64,000 bases of DNA from Bacillota bacterium (GCA_023435895.1 JAEZLH010000024.1:116221-180220); one strand, 5' to 3'. Shown: positions 35,966 through 46,100, counted from the first letter of the stretch. Notes: generated by a model from the letters alone, not told the origin. Numbers and translations: made by a program.

Positions 35966-38719
35966 TTATTCTCTGATTAGGCGGAGCTCTTTCAAGTCAA
36001 CACCACTCTGTCCAAAATACAATCTTACCGCGATGTACTTTGATCTCACTTCAAGTCGCTGTGATTTGGAAATCCACTCACCACCAGTTCCATTCCAGGT
36101 AAATGCAGCCACTGCGGTTCCATCAACAAAGATTGTGATTACCATCTGTGCAAGCTCTCCAAGGTCTGATTTACCCACCAACTCAAACTGATAGGATCCA
36201 ATCTGATCTATGTCAAATCCTAAAGCATAGCTCGCACCTTTTTCAGTATTTACTTCCTCTAGTGATACCACGGTGTGATCCTGTACCTTATAATAAATCA
36301 CTTCCTTGCTTTGCAGTGCTTCTTCCTCATCGGCACAATTCACCAATTCAATCTGGCTTTCTATCCCATTCATTCGTTCTAGTGCATGGGTATGCAATAA
36401 AAAGCTGCAAATATTGATGGCATTTCGTTGCAATTCCCCTCTGGTCAATGTTCCATTCTCAAGTGCTTTCAAGGTATTATCTCCATTGGTGTTAACTGAA
36501 GCATCCGGGCATACCATATAAAGATCATTCTGGGAACGTGCCATTGCAGCAAAGTTCGTCTTGTTCTCCTGCTTGCCTTTTTCATTAATATTCGCCCACC
36601 AGTCCGTCATGACAATTCCTTGAAAGCCCCACTCATTACGAAGAATTTGGGTGTTCAGATCATAGTTTCCCGCAGTCCATAAACCGTTTACACAGCCATA
36701 GGTTGTCATAATGGAGGATGCATTTCCTTCTTTTACTGCAATTTCAAAGCCTTTCAGATAGATTTCTCTTAATGCACGTTCTGAAATAACCGACTCACTT
36801 TCATGCCTCTTCGTCTCTTGATTATTTCCGCAAAAGTGCTTAATTGTGCCGGTCACACCTGACTTATGCATTCCTCTAAGCTGTGCTGCCGCCATTCTAC
36901 CCGTTACAAGAGGGTCTTCTGAGAAGTATTCAAAGTTTCTTCCATTTAAGGGATGTCTATGAATGTTCATACCCGGTCCAAGTAAGGTATCAACTTTATT
37001 CTTGACCATCTCGATACCCATAAAGGTATACAATTCCTCAAGTAATTCCTCATTAAAGGTACTTGCTAACAACGTACCGTTAGGTAAGCTAAATGCCTTG
37101 GTTCCACAATCCATCCTCATACCGGAAGGACCGTCGGAACAACAACCACAAGGTATTCCATAGGCTTTCAGATTATCTGATATACCGCCAAAGGCTGCTG
37201 CCGTACCCGGTGTAACCTTCGGACTGCCCATTCCCTCACCTCTGATTATGCAGGAGAGATCTTCATCGGATAGTTGTCCAATAAACTCTTCCATGGATGC
37301 TTTTCCCTCTTTAACATCCCATAGTGTAAACCCTCTGTCTCCGGTATAAGAGATTTCCTTCGGAAGATTCTTGATCCTTCTCTTCTCTGAATCGATGGTG
37401 GCAGTGGGAACCTCTTCTTGTTGCATTAAATAGGTACCCAGCTCACTTTTCACCGGCTTCATTCTTTGGTATTCCAACTCCGGTGCCATTGCCTCTTTGG
37501 TTGTATTTACAACGATTAATTCCTCTATTTGGAAGCTTCCAGCAGCATTACATTCTCTTACACTATTGCCTGCATAGAGCTTATATTCTCCTGCCTCTAA
37601 TACGAAGGAGGATTTATGACCAGTTATTCCGGAATCATCGTAGGATGCAAATTCCTTTATATCCATAGTAAAGTACAATCTTTGCGCATCGGATGGCTTT
37701 AATTCCTGGGTCTTTTGATATCCTACCAAGCTTCGAAGCGGTTTACCCATTAACCCTTGAGGTGCCTCAAGATAGAGCTGAACAACCTCTTTGCCGGGAT
37801 ATCTCCCTGTATTTTTCACTTCAACCTCGATTTGAACCTTGAATTCATTACGGCTGAAGTTCAAAACGTTAATAGCAAAATCTGTGTAAGTGAGACCATA
37901 GCCGAATGGATAACGTACTTTTTCCTTCGCAACCGTCTCAAAATAACGGTATCCTACGTAAATATCCTCAACATATATATTTCTTTTAAAATCTCCAAAG
38001 TTCGAGTCAGAGGGATAATCCTGAATGGAGTATGCTATAGTATCCGTAAGCTTACCGGATGGATATGCCCTTCCCACCAGTACGTCAGCAACACCTGCAC
38101 CACCAATCATGCCTCCCTGCCATGCATAGAGAATTGCATCGATTTTAAATTTATCTACAAAACTCATATCAATGATATTACCAACATTCAATACCACAGT
38201 AACTTTCTCAAAGCTCTGTCCTACCTGAAACAACATATCCTCTTCTGCTTTTGTTAATCGGTAAGAGCCTTCTGTATCATGATTATCCTGATCTTCACCA
38301 GCTGTTCTTGCTAGTATAATGATAGCATGGCTGCTTTCCTTAGCGGCACTTTGCACTAACTCCGCAGATAGTGGCATTTCCTCCTGTGACCAAGGTTCAT
38401 TGCCCCAACCAATGCCTCTGTCAAAGGGATGCTCCTCCTCCCATTGTTGATAAACTTTAATTAGCTCTTCGTTCAGTACAATCTCTTCACAGTCCATCAA
38501 ACCGTCCATAATGCTGATTACCCGTGTTACATTCACCATCCCCCCTGAGCCGGTTCCGCTTTTATAATAATTATTCTGCATTCTTCCGAATACCGCAACC
38601 TTAGTGCCACTCTTCAGAGGAAGTGCCTCATTATCATTCTTTAACAACACGCATCCCTCTGCGACAGCTTTTCTTGCAACAGAACAATATTGATTCCAAT
38701 CTAATTTCTTATTAAGCAT
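35966..38719 (-). CDS. Circularly permuted GH3 beta-glucosidase
   Basis: 917 residues. The order is the reverse of ordinary GH3: first the alpha/beta-sandwich domain (KVAVFGRMQ; TVVLNVGNIIDMSF; YPSGKLTDT), then a fibronectin-like domain (KNTGRYPGKEVVQLYLEAP), then the TIM barrel (LLGPGMNIHRHPLNGRNFEY, TIKHFCGNNQETKRH) with the nucleophile Asp706 in GIVMTDWW. The last 100 residues form a beta-rich, carbohydrate-binding-like tail. No signal peptide, so it cleaves imported beta-glucosides. Similar permuted enzymes are known from rumen Firmicutes. An AraC-type regulator is divergent. Confidence 0.92.
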   Translation of the reverse strand: MLNKKLDWNQYCSVARKAVAEGCVLLKNDNEALPLKSGTKVAVFGRMQNNYYKSGTGSGGMVNVTRVISIMDGLMDCEEIVLNEELIKVYQQWEEEHPFDRGIGWGNEPWSQEEMPLSAELVQSAAKESSHAIIILARTAGEDQDNHDTEGSYRLTKAEEDMLFQVGQSFEKVTVVLNVGNIIDMSFVDKFKIDAILYAWQGGMIGGAGVADVLVGRAYPSGKLTDTIAYSIQDYPSDSNFGDFKRNIYVEDIYVGYRYFETVAKEKVRYPFGYGLTYTDFAINVLNFSRNEFKVQIEVEVKNTGRYPGKEVVQLYLEAPQGLMGKPLRSLVGYQKTQELKPSDAQRLYFTMDIKEFASYDDSGITGHKSSFVLEAGEYKLYAGNSVRECNAAGSFQIEELIVVNTTKEAMAPELEYQRMKPVKSELGTYLMQQEEVPTATIDSEKRRIKNLPKEISYTGDRGFTLWDVKEGKASMEEFIGQLSDEDLSCIIRGEGMGSPKVTPGTAAAFGGISDNLKAYGIPCGCCSDGPSGMRMDCGTKAFSLPNGTLLASTFNEELLEELYTFMGIEMVKNKVDTLLGPGMNIHRHPLNGRNFEYFSEDPLVTGRMAAAQLRGMHKSGVTGTIKHFCGNNQETKRHESESVISERALREIYLKGFEIAVKEGNASSIMTTYGCVNGLWTAGNYDLNTQILRNEWGFQGIVMTDWWANINEKGKQENKTNFAAMARSQNDLYMVCPDASVNTNGDNTLKALENGTLTRGELQRNAINICSFLLHTHALERMNGIESQIELVNCADEEEALQSKEVIYYKVQDHTVVSLEEVNTEKGASYALGFDIDQIGSYQFELVGKSDLGELAQMVITIFVDGTAVAAFTWNGTGGEWISKSQRLEVRSKYIAVRLYFGQSGVDLKELRLIRE

Positions 38720-39034
38720 AATACATCAATGTCCTTTCAAGTCATTCTTTATCAAGTTATCTCTTTTCATCGATTATTTTATACGTTTATTCTATGTTCA
38801 TCTATATAATATCTTATCCTAAATATAGGTTAATATTGACTCATATGGTGCATAGGCATATAATAAAGCATGGTTATTAGTATAATTTTGATATCATAAT
38901 GGAATTATATGATAAATCCAGTTACTATTTGTTAATTATAATCTTTCATGCTATACAATGTCCTTAACAAATCAAAAAGAGTTATGCATTTATTATAAGC
39001 ATATGATTCCATAATCCAACAGGGAGGTGCTACT
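38720..39034. other. Divergent promoter region GH3 / AraC regulator
   Basis: 315 bp, very AT-rich. It must contain promoters for the GH3 gene and the AraC gene. No clear -35/-10 pair or operator could be assigned. Confidence 0.4.
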
Positions 39035-39907
39035 ATGTCCGGTTATGCCCATGAAACGATATTCGATGATTCCAAATTGCAGGTTCGTTTTGAAATTCTG
39101 AATATCTTAAATGATATCTATCCCGCTCATTGGCACAGTCATGTTGAACTCATCCTTGTCCTCTCCGGTACCATGATTGCTTATATCAATGACCATGTTT
39201 ACGAGTTACATTCTCATAATATGCTGATTGTCAATCCGAAGGATATTCACTCCACTCAGGCTCATGGACCAGTTCATTATTTACTTCTGCAAATTCCATA
39301 TGCGAGTTTAAAGTTACTTCTTCCTGATTTGGAGCTACTACATTTTCAAGAGTTTTATACCTTTTCGAAGGAAGATTCGGAGAACAACTCGGATAACCTG
39401 GAAGCTTTTCTGACACAAATGAAACTCTGCTTTGAGGAAAAAGAGGACGGTTATCAATTATTTTTCACTTCATTACTCTATAACTTCCTTTTTAATCTAT
39501 ATAAAAATCATACTACAAAGCTTTCTCTGCATAATCGTGAAAAGGCTGATCGTGATTTTCAAAGGATTGAGCAGATTATCAGTTACGTGAAAAAGAATTA
39601 CCAAAACCAAATCACATTAAAAGAAGCCGCCGGAAATCTATCTCTAAGTACCGAATATTTCTGCCGATTATTCAAAAAATACACCAACCAGACCTTCTTA
39701 GAATACGTCAATACCGTTCGACTTATTAATTTTTATAATGACTTAATTCAAAGCAAGGATAGCATTACTTATTTGCTTGAGAAAAATGGGATAACCAATT
39801 ATAAGGTCTTTATGCGCATGTTCAAGGCAGCCTACGGTACCACTCCGAATAGGATGCGTAATCAGGATGAACATTATAAAACGGAACGTGTGACTCATGT
39901 AATATAA
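39035..39907 (+). CDS. AraC-family regulator, probable control of GH3 gene
   Basis: 290 residues. N-terminal cupin sensor (YPAHWHSHVELILVLSGTM, MLIVNPKDIHSTQAHGP, about 28-90) and C-terminal double HTH (ITLKEAAGNLSLSTEYFCRLF, then KNGITNYKVFMRMF, ending AYGTTPNRMR). The last recognition helix is less canonical than usual. GGGAGG precedes the ATG. Its divergent position points to control of the beta-glucosidase in response to a beta-glucoside; the ligand is inferred only. Confidence 0.88.
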   Translation: MSGYAHETIFDDSKLQVRFEILNILNDIYPAHWHSHVELILVLSGTMIAYINDHVYELHSHNMLIVNPKDIHSTQAHGPVHYLLLQIPYASLKLLLPDLELLHFQEFYTFSKEDSENNSDNLEAFLTQMKLCFEEKEDGYQLFFTSLLYNFLFNLYKNHTTKLSLHNREKADRDFQRIEQIISYVKKNYQNQITLKEAAGNLSLSTEYFCRLFKKYTNQTFLEYVNTVRLINFYNDLIQSKDSITYLLEKNGITNYKVFMRMFKAAYGTTPNRMRNQDEHYKTERVTHVI

Positions 39908-40061
39908 GATAAAATCAATATTTGGTGTTGTTGGAATAGTGTTGTCGGATAGTTTTATGTTGTTTTGCTTTTTAATGGATTTGTTTGGTCGTTATTAAAT
40001 ATTTTCTGAATAAGTATTTAATAAGCTTCTGGGGTTTTCTAATTTAAGGTTAATAATATAC

Positions 40062-40120
40062 AAAAACCATGAAATTCAGTTAAGGCAATCTTTTCAGCCA
40101 AACTGCATTTCATGGTTTTT
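40062..40120. terminator. Bidirectional terminator between AraC gene and cysE
   Basis: AAAAACCATGAAAT (40062-40075) pairs with ATTTCATGGTTTTT (40107-40120), extended by CAGTT/AACTG. Both strands show a U-run. It ends the AraC transcript and cysE from the other side. Confidence 0.8.
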
Positions 40121-40270
40121 ATTTAATTAATATTCGGGTCTATCCAAACATAATAAGTAAAACTGACAGATGTATCTGGATTTTTACAGACATGACATAT
40201 ACAAGATATAATACATTATTAAGCATGGTTTTCTACTAAACATCCTCACCCAACTTCTATAATCCTCAAT

Positions 40271-41230
40271 TTATATCACAAAGTCAAAAAAATCATATTG
40301 ATTCAATTCCTTCACCTCTGACGGCTTGCCTGTACCTGCTTTGAATTGAAGCTCAGGGTTCTTCATACTTACTTTCGTCTTTGGTGGCACGGACTTGGTA
40401 ACAAAGGCATTACTACCGATGACAACATCTTCACCGATAATAGTATCTCCTCCCAGGATGGACACACCGGAATAAATGGTAACACCATCTTCGATGGTAG
40501 GATGTCTCTTAACACTTTTTAAGCTCTGTCCTCCTTTGGTGGATAAAGCACCCAGGGTTACTCCCTGATAAATCTTAACGTGATTACCGATATGTGTTGT
40601 TTCACCGATTACGATACCGGTTCCGTGATCGATAAAAAAGTACTTGCCTATGGTTGCTCCGGGATGAATATCAATTCCCGTAATGCTATGGGCGTATTCC
40701 GTCATAATTCTAGGAATCAACGGTACCTTTAACAAATAGAGTTCATGGGCAAAACGATTTACCATTATCGCATATAGACCGGGATAGGAAAAGATAATTT
40801 CATCTTTGCTATAAGCAGCCGGATCTCCTTCATAAGCCGCATCCACATCAGTCTCTAAGTATTCTCGTATAGTGGGGATCTTCTGCATAAAGGTTATGGT
40901 TATATCCTCTGCAACTAGGTCAATCTGCTCCTTATTTGCGAATTGGTATGCTGATTCATAACGAAGAGCAAATCCAATCTGCTTATTTAACTGATAGATC
41001 ACATCCTCAATTACAGCACCTAATTGATATTCCATATGATAGCTTTTAAGTGCCTTATTATTAAAGAATCCGGGAAATGCAATATATTGCAGTTTGTTAA
41101 TGATTGCAATAATTTCCTCCCGATTTGGCTGGTTAAAGGTGTCTTCCTTATTGATTGATGCCGGTTTTGTATAATCGTTCATGATTAATTGAACGATTTC
41201 TTTCACTCTCTGTTCCATTATTTCGTTCAC
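40271..41230 (-). CDS. cysE: Serine O-acetyltransferase (EpsC-type)
   Basis: 319 residues. The helical N-terminal domain is followed by the left-handed beta-helix with hexapeptide repeats: GIDIHPGATIGKYFFIDHGT, VIGETTHIGNHVKIYQGVTL, TIYSGVSILGGDTIIGEDVV. The catalytic His in IDHGTG and the SVKRHPTIEDGV segment are conserved. It makes O-acetylserine from serine and acetyl-CoA for cysteine synthesis. It is longer than E. coli CysE (273) because of an extended N-terminus, as in EpsC/SrpH forms. No cysK is adjacent. Confidence 0.92.
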   Translation of the reverse strand: MNEIMEQRVKEIVQLIMNDYTKPASINKEDTFNQPNREEIIAIINKLQYIAFPGFFNNKALKSYHMEYQLGAVIEDVIYQLNKQIGFALRYESAYQFANKEQIDLVAEDITITFMQKIPTIREYLETDVDAAYEGDPAAYSKDEIIFSYPGLYAIMVNRFAHELYLLKVPLIPRIMTEYAHSITGIDIHPGATIGKYFFIDHGTGIVIGETTHIGNHVKIYQGVTLGALSTKGGQSLKSVKRHPTIEDGVTIYSGVSILGGDTIIGEDVVIGSNAFVTKSVPPKTKVSMKNPELQFKAGTGKPSEVKELNQYDFFDFVI

Positions 41231-41434
41231 CTCGCCTAATCTATTGTTCGTTCTGAATAATTACAATTAAATCATAAATCCTCTCATAATACAATTACAA
41301 TTATTTTTGAAATTCAGCTAAAATTTAGCCTGATCTTTGGTTGTACCTTGCATAAAAAATTCCAAGTTAGCTTTTGACATTTTTTGAGTGGGGGTGTATT
41401 GTATAACTATCATTTTATCAGCGAGGAATAGAAT

Positions 41435-42586
41435 ATGAATATTGAATTTTCTGACCGTGTCAATCATTTTGGTTCTAATATATTTAACACACTAAATAAC
41501 TATAAAAATGAACGCCAAAAATCCGGCATGCCTGTTTATAACTTTACCGTTGGAACTCCTGATTTTAAACCGGATTCTTTTATCATGGAATCCTTGTCCG
41601 TTGCAGCACTCGATTCCGAAAATTATAAGTATTCCTTGGGCGATTCTCCTGAACTGATTGATGCCGTCATCAATTGGTATCAACGCAGATATGAGGTCGA
41701 TCTAAGCGAGGAAGAAATAACTTCCGTTAGCGGTACACAAGAAGGTATGACGCATATCGGTCTGGCTCTTTGTAACCCCGGGGATACTGTTCTGGTTCCC
41801 AACCCTGGTTACCCCATCTTTGAAATTGGTCCCTACTTATGCGGCGCACACATCGAGTATTATAATCTTCTTCCTGAGAATAATTACCTCCCTGATTTTA
41901 GTTCCATCTCCGAGGAAATTGCAGGAAAAGCCAAGATGATGATTGTATCCTATCCTGCAAATCCCATTTGCGCTATTGCTCCGGATTCCTTCTATGAAGA
42001 GTTAATTTCCTTTGCCAAACAATATGAAATCGTAATCGTACATGATAATGCCTATTCAGAGATTATCTTTGATGGCGCTAAGGGCGGCTCTTTCCTCTGT
42101 TATCCGGGAGCAAAAGAGGTTGGTGTTGAATTCAATTCCTTATCGAAAACTTATAATATTACCGGACTTAGAATATCCTTTCTCTTAGGAAATGCAGAGA
42201 TCATACATAAATTCAAGACCATCCGCTCCCAATTCGATTACGGCACTAGCTTCCTGGTACAAAAGGCTGCTATTGCTGCATTAAATGGTCCTCAGGAAAG
42301 TGTCAAAGCAAACTGTTGTGAATATGAAAGAAGAAGGGATGCCCTCTGTGAGGGACTTAGCAGACTTGGCCTAAGTGTCACAAAACCCGCAGGTTCCATG
42401 TTCGTATGGGCAAAAATTCCGGTGGGAAATGATAGCTCAAATGAATTCTGCATGAAGTTATTTCATGAAACTGGAATCCTCTGCACCCCAGGAAGTAGCT
42501 TTGGTACTCTGGGAGAAGGATATGTCCGTTTCGCTTTAGTTCTTCCTGTTGAAATCATCAAAGAAATTTTTGGCTTGCAAATATGA
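41435..42586 (+). CDS. PLP-dependent aminotransferase, class I/II
   Basis: 383 residues. The PLP lysine is in NSLSKTYNITGLRISFLLGN (about residue 233). Other class I/II motifs: YKYSLGDSPELIDAVINWYQ, GTQEGMTHIGLALCNPGD, NPGYPIFEI, SYPANPICAIAP and VHDNAYSEIIFDG. This is like the LL-diaminopimelate/alanine-type aminotransferases, but the substrate cannot be fixed from sequence. GAGGAATAG precedes the ATG. Divergent from cysE with a 204-bp gap, so a link with sulfur amino acid metabolism is possible. Confidence 0.88.
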   Translation: MNIEFSDRVNHFGSNIFNTLNNYKNERQKSGMPVYNFTVGTPDFKPDSFIMESLSVAALDSENYKYSLGDSPELIDAVINWYQRRYEVDLSEEEITSVSGTQEGMTHIGLALCNPGDTVLVPNPGYPIFEIGPYLCGAHIEYYNLLPENNYLPDFSSISEEIAGKAKMMIVSYPANPICAIAPDSFYEELISFAKQYEIVIVHDNAYSEIIFDGAKGGSFLCYPGAKEVGVEFNSLSKTYNITGLRISFLLGNAEIIHKFKTIRSQFDYGTSFLVQKAAIAALNGPQESVKANCCEYERRRDALCEGLSRLGLSVTKPAGSMFVWAKIPVGNDSSNEFCMKLFHETGILCTPGSSFGTLGEGYVRFALVLPVEIIKEIFGLQI

Positions 42587-42687
42587 GTTGGTTTCTTTTA
42601 TCTCCCCATTCATAATACATTATGCATAGGAAGTATAACAGTTTATTGCTTAGTTAGTGAACGGCTGAATATCAAAATAGTACAAAA

Positions 42688-42754
42688 CGGGCTGATGTGA
42701 AATATAACCGCTTCGAATCTTCATCGAATTGTGGTCTATCTCTACACCAGCCCG
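42688..42754. terminator. Hairpin after the aminotransferase gene
   Basis: CGGGCTGATGT (42688-42698) pairs with ACACCAGCCCG (42744-42754) with one G-U mismatch and a long loop. Likely terminator for convergent transcripts. Confidence 0.5.
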
Positions 42755-42881
42755 CTCTTGCTTTACAGCTTAAACTATCTTTATAATAAATAATCTTTAT
42801 ACTTAATAATCTTTATAACTTTACAGTCATTATTACTTAACTATCTTTGTTGCTTTATAACTACCTTATTTCTGTCAATTG

Positions 42882-42968
42882 TTTAAACTCTTAACCTTCA
42901 TTTCTGGTATTCATTAATGCAAACGCTTAAACTCTTAACCCTCATTTCTGGTATTCATTAATGCAAAC
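42882..42968. repeat. Tandem duplication of a gene 3' end
   Basis: Two copies of about 43 bp (42882-42924 and 42926-42968), differing at two positions. Each encodes ALMNTRNEG and a stop codon on the minus strand. The second copy is the true end of the membrane-protein gene; the first is a duplicated tail. Confidence 0.85.
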
Positions 42969-43318
42969 AGGTAAACCAGAGCAAAAAGGAATGCAACCAC
43001 TCCCCATAGCTTTAAAGCATTAAAAGCTTCTGTACCAAAGAAGGTGGTGATTGCGCTGCAAACATACAATGCGATACATGCAATGACACCTCCGATAGAC
43101 TTTGCTCTCCAAGTAATTATTCCGATGATTCCGGCTACCAGAAGAAATAATGCGGCCAAAATTCCAACCATTCCACTCACATCTTTATTCGGAGATAACG
43201 CTTTATCTACAAGAACTGCAAAAGACTGAATACCAAGAACAAAAAACAATAATACTGAGATGATTCCAACAACTAATCTAACCATTGACCATAAATTCTT
43301 ACTTTTCACAAATGTCAT
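42935..43318 (-). CDS. Small four-helix membrane protein
   Basis: 127 residues from the ATG at 43318, preceded by GGAGGAG; an upstream in-frame Met lacks a ribosome site. Four predicted membrane helices (about 10-35, 48-68, 75-95, 102-122) separated by short loops. I recognise no family. The gene has a good promoter at 43390-43418 and its 3' end has been tandemly duplicated. Confidence 0.75.
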   Translation of the reverse strand: MTFVKSKNLWSMVRLVVGIISVLLFFVLGIQSFAVLVDKALSPNKDVSGMVGILAALFLLVAGIIGIITWRAKSIGGVIACIALYVCSAITTFFGTEAFNALKLWGVVAFLFALVYLFALMNTRNEG

Positions 43319-43389
43319 GGAAACTCCTCCTTTATCAAGTACAAGGTTTCCGATATGGAGAAACACTTGTATTAGTAGTTTGTATCATT

Positions 43390-43418
43390 ATTATATCAAG
43401 GAATCGTTACTTATACAA
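43390..43418 (-). promoter_or_regulatory. Promoter of the small membrane protein gene
   Basis: Minus strand -35 TTGTAT (43418-43413), 17-bp spacer, -10 TATAAT (43395-43390). Confidence 0.65.
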
Positions 43419-43564
43419 GTGGAACGTAGAGAAGGAACAGGAACGTCTTAGCGTTACTGTTCGCTTCCAATGTAAGAACCTGGTATAATAATTTTCAATA
43501 AACAATTCCTGAAAAGGAGTATTTGCATTTGCCGCAAACATACTCAACTTGGACTAAGAAATAA

Positions 43565-44890
43565 TCAGTAACTGCTTAGCTTCATTAATGCTTCTTTAAT
43601 TAATTCCACATCTCCATTATGCTCTGCAATAACCTGGCTTACTTTGTCATATCCTAGCTTTGCGGTATATCCGGTGGCAAAGGCATAGGAACGATTTAAA
43701 AGCTCCTCACAGCGTTCGGGATTCGGTTCAATCAAATCCACACATTTTGTTCGAAAAATCTGTACCGAGTTTTTCAGTAAGGATAAGCTTTCCAAAAGGG
43801 AATCTGCAATCAGAGGTAAAAAGGCGTTTAATTCAAATTCTCCGTGTGCTGCTGCCATTGATATAGCGCTGTCATTAGCAATCACTTTCATTCCGGTCTG
43901 CATCACCATCTCCGGTATAACCGGATTAATCTTACCCGGCATAATCGTGCTTCCCATCTGCATGGGAGCAAGCTTAATTTCACCGAAGCCGCCAAAGGGT
44001 CCGCTGTTCATCAATCGAAGATCATTCGCTATCTTAATCAGATTAACAGCCAGCGCCTTTAAAAGTCCTGACACCTCCACAAATACATCGTTATTCTGTG
44101 TAATGTCCATGGGATATTCCGCTACAGCCAGACCAATATCCGTCATTGTCCTTAATTCCTCGATTACGCCAAAACGGTACTTTCGATCCACATTACTTGA
44201 ATTGCCTACCGCAGTGCCACCAATGTTAACCTGTCGCAGTCTCTCCTCTACCTTATAAATTCTCCAACGATCACGAGCAATTGCTTGAGCATATGCTCCG
44301 AATTCCGAGCCTAAGGTAATGGGAATTGCATCCATTAATTCCGTTCGGCCAAGCTTCCTTATGGAATCAAACTCATTTTCCTTCAACTGTAGTGCTTGCT
44401 GAAGCTTTGCACATTCTTCACTTAAATCCCGAAGCAAATCAATGGCAGCAATACGAAGTGCGGTAGGATATACATCATTGGTGGATTGCCCCCGATTGAC
44501 ATCATCAAGAGGATGGATATAACTATATTCTCCATATTCTCTTCCTGATAGCTTCAAAGCCAGATTGGCGAGCACTTCATTGACATTCATATTGGTAGAA
44601 GTACCTGCTCCTCCCTGTAATGCATCAACCACAAACTGGTCATCCTGCTTTCCGGCAAGTACCTGGTCACAGGCCTGTACAATGAACTGATTCCCTTCTT
44701 TACTGCCGATTCCCAACTTTATATAGGTCAAGGCTGCTGCCTTCTTAATTTTAACTATGGCATAAATCAGACCCAGATTGGTTTTCCCATACCCCAGTGC
44801 AAAGTTCTCCTTAGCTCTTGCTGTCTGCAAGCCATATGCTATGTCCTCTGAAAGTGTTTGTTCTCCCAACTTATCCTTCTCTATTCGCAT
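43565..44890 (-). CDS. aspA: Aspartate ammonia-lyase family protein linked to hydF
   Basis: 441 residues from the ATG at 44890 (GAGGAG 7 nt upstream, overlapping the hydF stop). The fumarase/aspartase signature GSTIMPGKINPV is intact, as are QGGAGTSTNMNVNEVLAN and the HPLDDVNRGQSTNDVYPT motif. These enzymes deaminate aspartate to fumarate. It starts 4 nt after hydF and is surely co-transcribed; aspartase-like genes are often found in [FeFe]-hydrogenase maturation clusters. A role in supplying a maturation intermediate or ammonia is inference. Confidence 0.9.
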   Translation of the reverse strand: MRIEKDKLGEQTLSEDIAYGLQTARAKENFALGYGKTNLGLIYAIVKIKKAAALTYIKLGIGSKEGNQFIVQACDQVLAGKQDDQFVVDALQGGAGTSTNMNVNEVLANLALKLSGREYGEYSYIHPLDDVNRGQSTNDVYPTALRIAAIDLLRDLSEECAKLQQALQLKENEFDSIRKLGRTELMDAIPITLGSEFGAYAQAIARDRWRIYKVEERLRQVNIGGTAVGNSSNVDRKYRFGVIEELRTMTDIGLAVAEYPMDITQNNDVFVEVSGLLKALAVNLIKIANDLRLMNSGPFGGFGEIKLAPMQMGSTIMPGKINPVIPEMVMQTGMKVIANDSAISMAAAHGEFELNAFLPLIADSLLESLSLLKNSVQIFRTKCVDLIEPNPERCEELLNRSYAFATGYTAKLGYDKVSQVIAEHNGDVELIKEALMKLSSY

Positions 44891-44894
44891 CCTT

Positions 44895-46100
44895 TTACTC
44901 CTCAATTTGTGCTAAAATGTGGGGGAATGGCTCCAGACTTCTCTTTAAAATTCCCTGCATATACGCTATCAAAATACCGTAATTGGTAATCGGAACCACC
45001 TGATCTGCCGCACATTTCATTCTGAATTTCACTTCTCTCTCCGGTAACATACAGCCCCCACAATGTACAATCAGTTTATATTTTGTAAGATCCTCATAGA
45101 ATTCGCCTCCTGAGGTAAATTCAAAATTCAGCTGCTTATTCGTATAATTCTTGATCCATCTCGGTAATTTCACCTGACCGATATCATCACACTGACGGTG
45201 ATGAGTACATCCCTCGGATATCAGGATGGTATCTCCATCTTCCAGCTGTTCGATTGCAGCAGCGCCTTTTGCCGCCTCTTCAAGAAGTCCCTTATATCTT
45301 GCAAAGAGAATGGAGAAGGAGGTTAAAAGGATATCCTTTGGCGTATCGGCCGATACCTTCGCAAACACCTGACTATCGGTTATAACCATCTTTGGCTTTT
45401 TGCCCAGGGAAGCTAATGTCTCTCTTAATTCATATTCCTTTACTACAATTGCAGTTCCATCCGCTTCCAAAATATCACGGATGGTCTGTTGTTGGGGAAG
45501 AATTAATCTTCCCTTGGGTGCCGCTTTATCTATAGGTGTTACTAATACCACAAAATCAGAAGGACTAATGAGATCACCAACGATTTTTAATTTCTGATTC
45601 TCCACCGGAGCCAGTGAGGAGATCTTTTCTTTTAACGCTTCAATATTGATTCGATTCTTGGCACTTACATAGATCTCATGTTCTTTTGCCGCAGGGATGG
45701 TCTCCAATAGGTCGGACTTATTATAAACGATAACATAATTAATATTCTTTTCTTTAAAGAATTGAATCAATTCCTCATCCTCCGGTGATCTCTCATTGGA
45801 GGAGTCCACCACAAGCACCGCTACATCTGTTTTATTCAGTACTTGCTTTGTCTTCCTAACCCTTAGTTCACCAAGCATTCCCACATCATCAATTCCAGGT
45901 GTATCAATAATCATAACAGGCCCGATGGGCAATAACTCCATTGCTTTATATACAGGGTCAGTAGTCGTTCCCTTTACATCCGATACTACTGCAAGTTCTT
46001 GTCCTGTCACTGCATTTACAATACTGGACTTACCCGCATTTCTCTTTCCAAAAAAACCAATATGTACTCTATCCGCTGAAGGTGTATCATTTAAACCCAT
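44895..46100 (-). CDS. hydF: [FeFe] hydrogenase maturation GTPase HydF
   Basis: 401 residues from the Met at 46100, the first that precedes the GTPase domain with an AAAGGA site; longer frames add a hydrophobic stretch not typical of HydF. G1 is GFFGKRNAGKSSI, G3 DTPGID, G4 NKSD, G5 VSAK. The C-terminal domain binds a 4Fe-4S cluster through Cys in CTHHRQCDD and CGGC. HydF is the scaffold that carries the 2Fe subcluster to HydA, the product of the operon at 29-34 kb. hydE and hydG are not in the window. Confidence 0.95.
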   Translation of the reverse strand: MGLNDTPSADRVHIGFFGKRNAGKSSIVNAVTGQELAVVSDVKGTTTDPVYKAMELLPIGPVMIIDTPGIDDVGMLGELRVRKTKQVLNKTDVAVLVVDSSNERSPEDEELIQFFKEKNINYVIVYNKSDLLETIPAAKEHEIYVSAKNRINIEALKEKISSLAPVENQKLKIVGDLISPSDFVVLVTPIDKAAPKGRLILPQQQTIRDILEADGTAIVVKEYELRETLASLGKKPKMVITDSQVFAKVSADTPKDILLTSFSILFARYKGLLEEAAKGAAAIEQLEDGDTILISEGCTHHRQCDDIGQVKLPRWIKNYTNKQLNFEFTSGGEFYEDLTKYKLIVHCGGCMLPEREVKFRMKCAADQVVPITNYGILIAYMQGILKRSLEPFPHILAQIEE

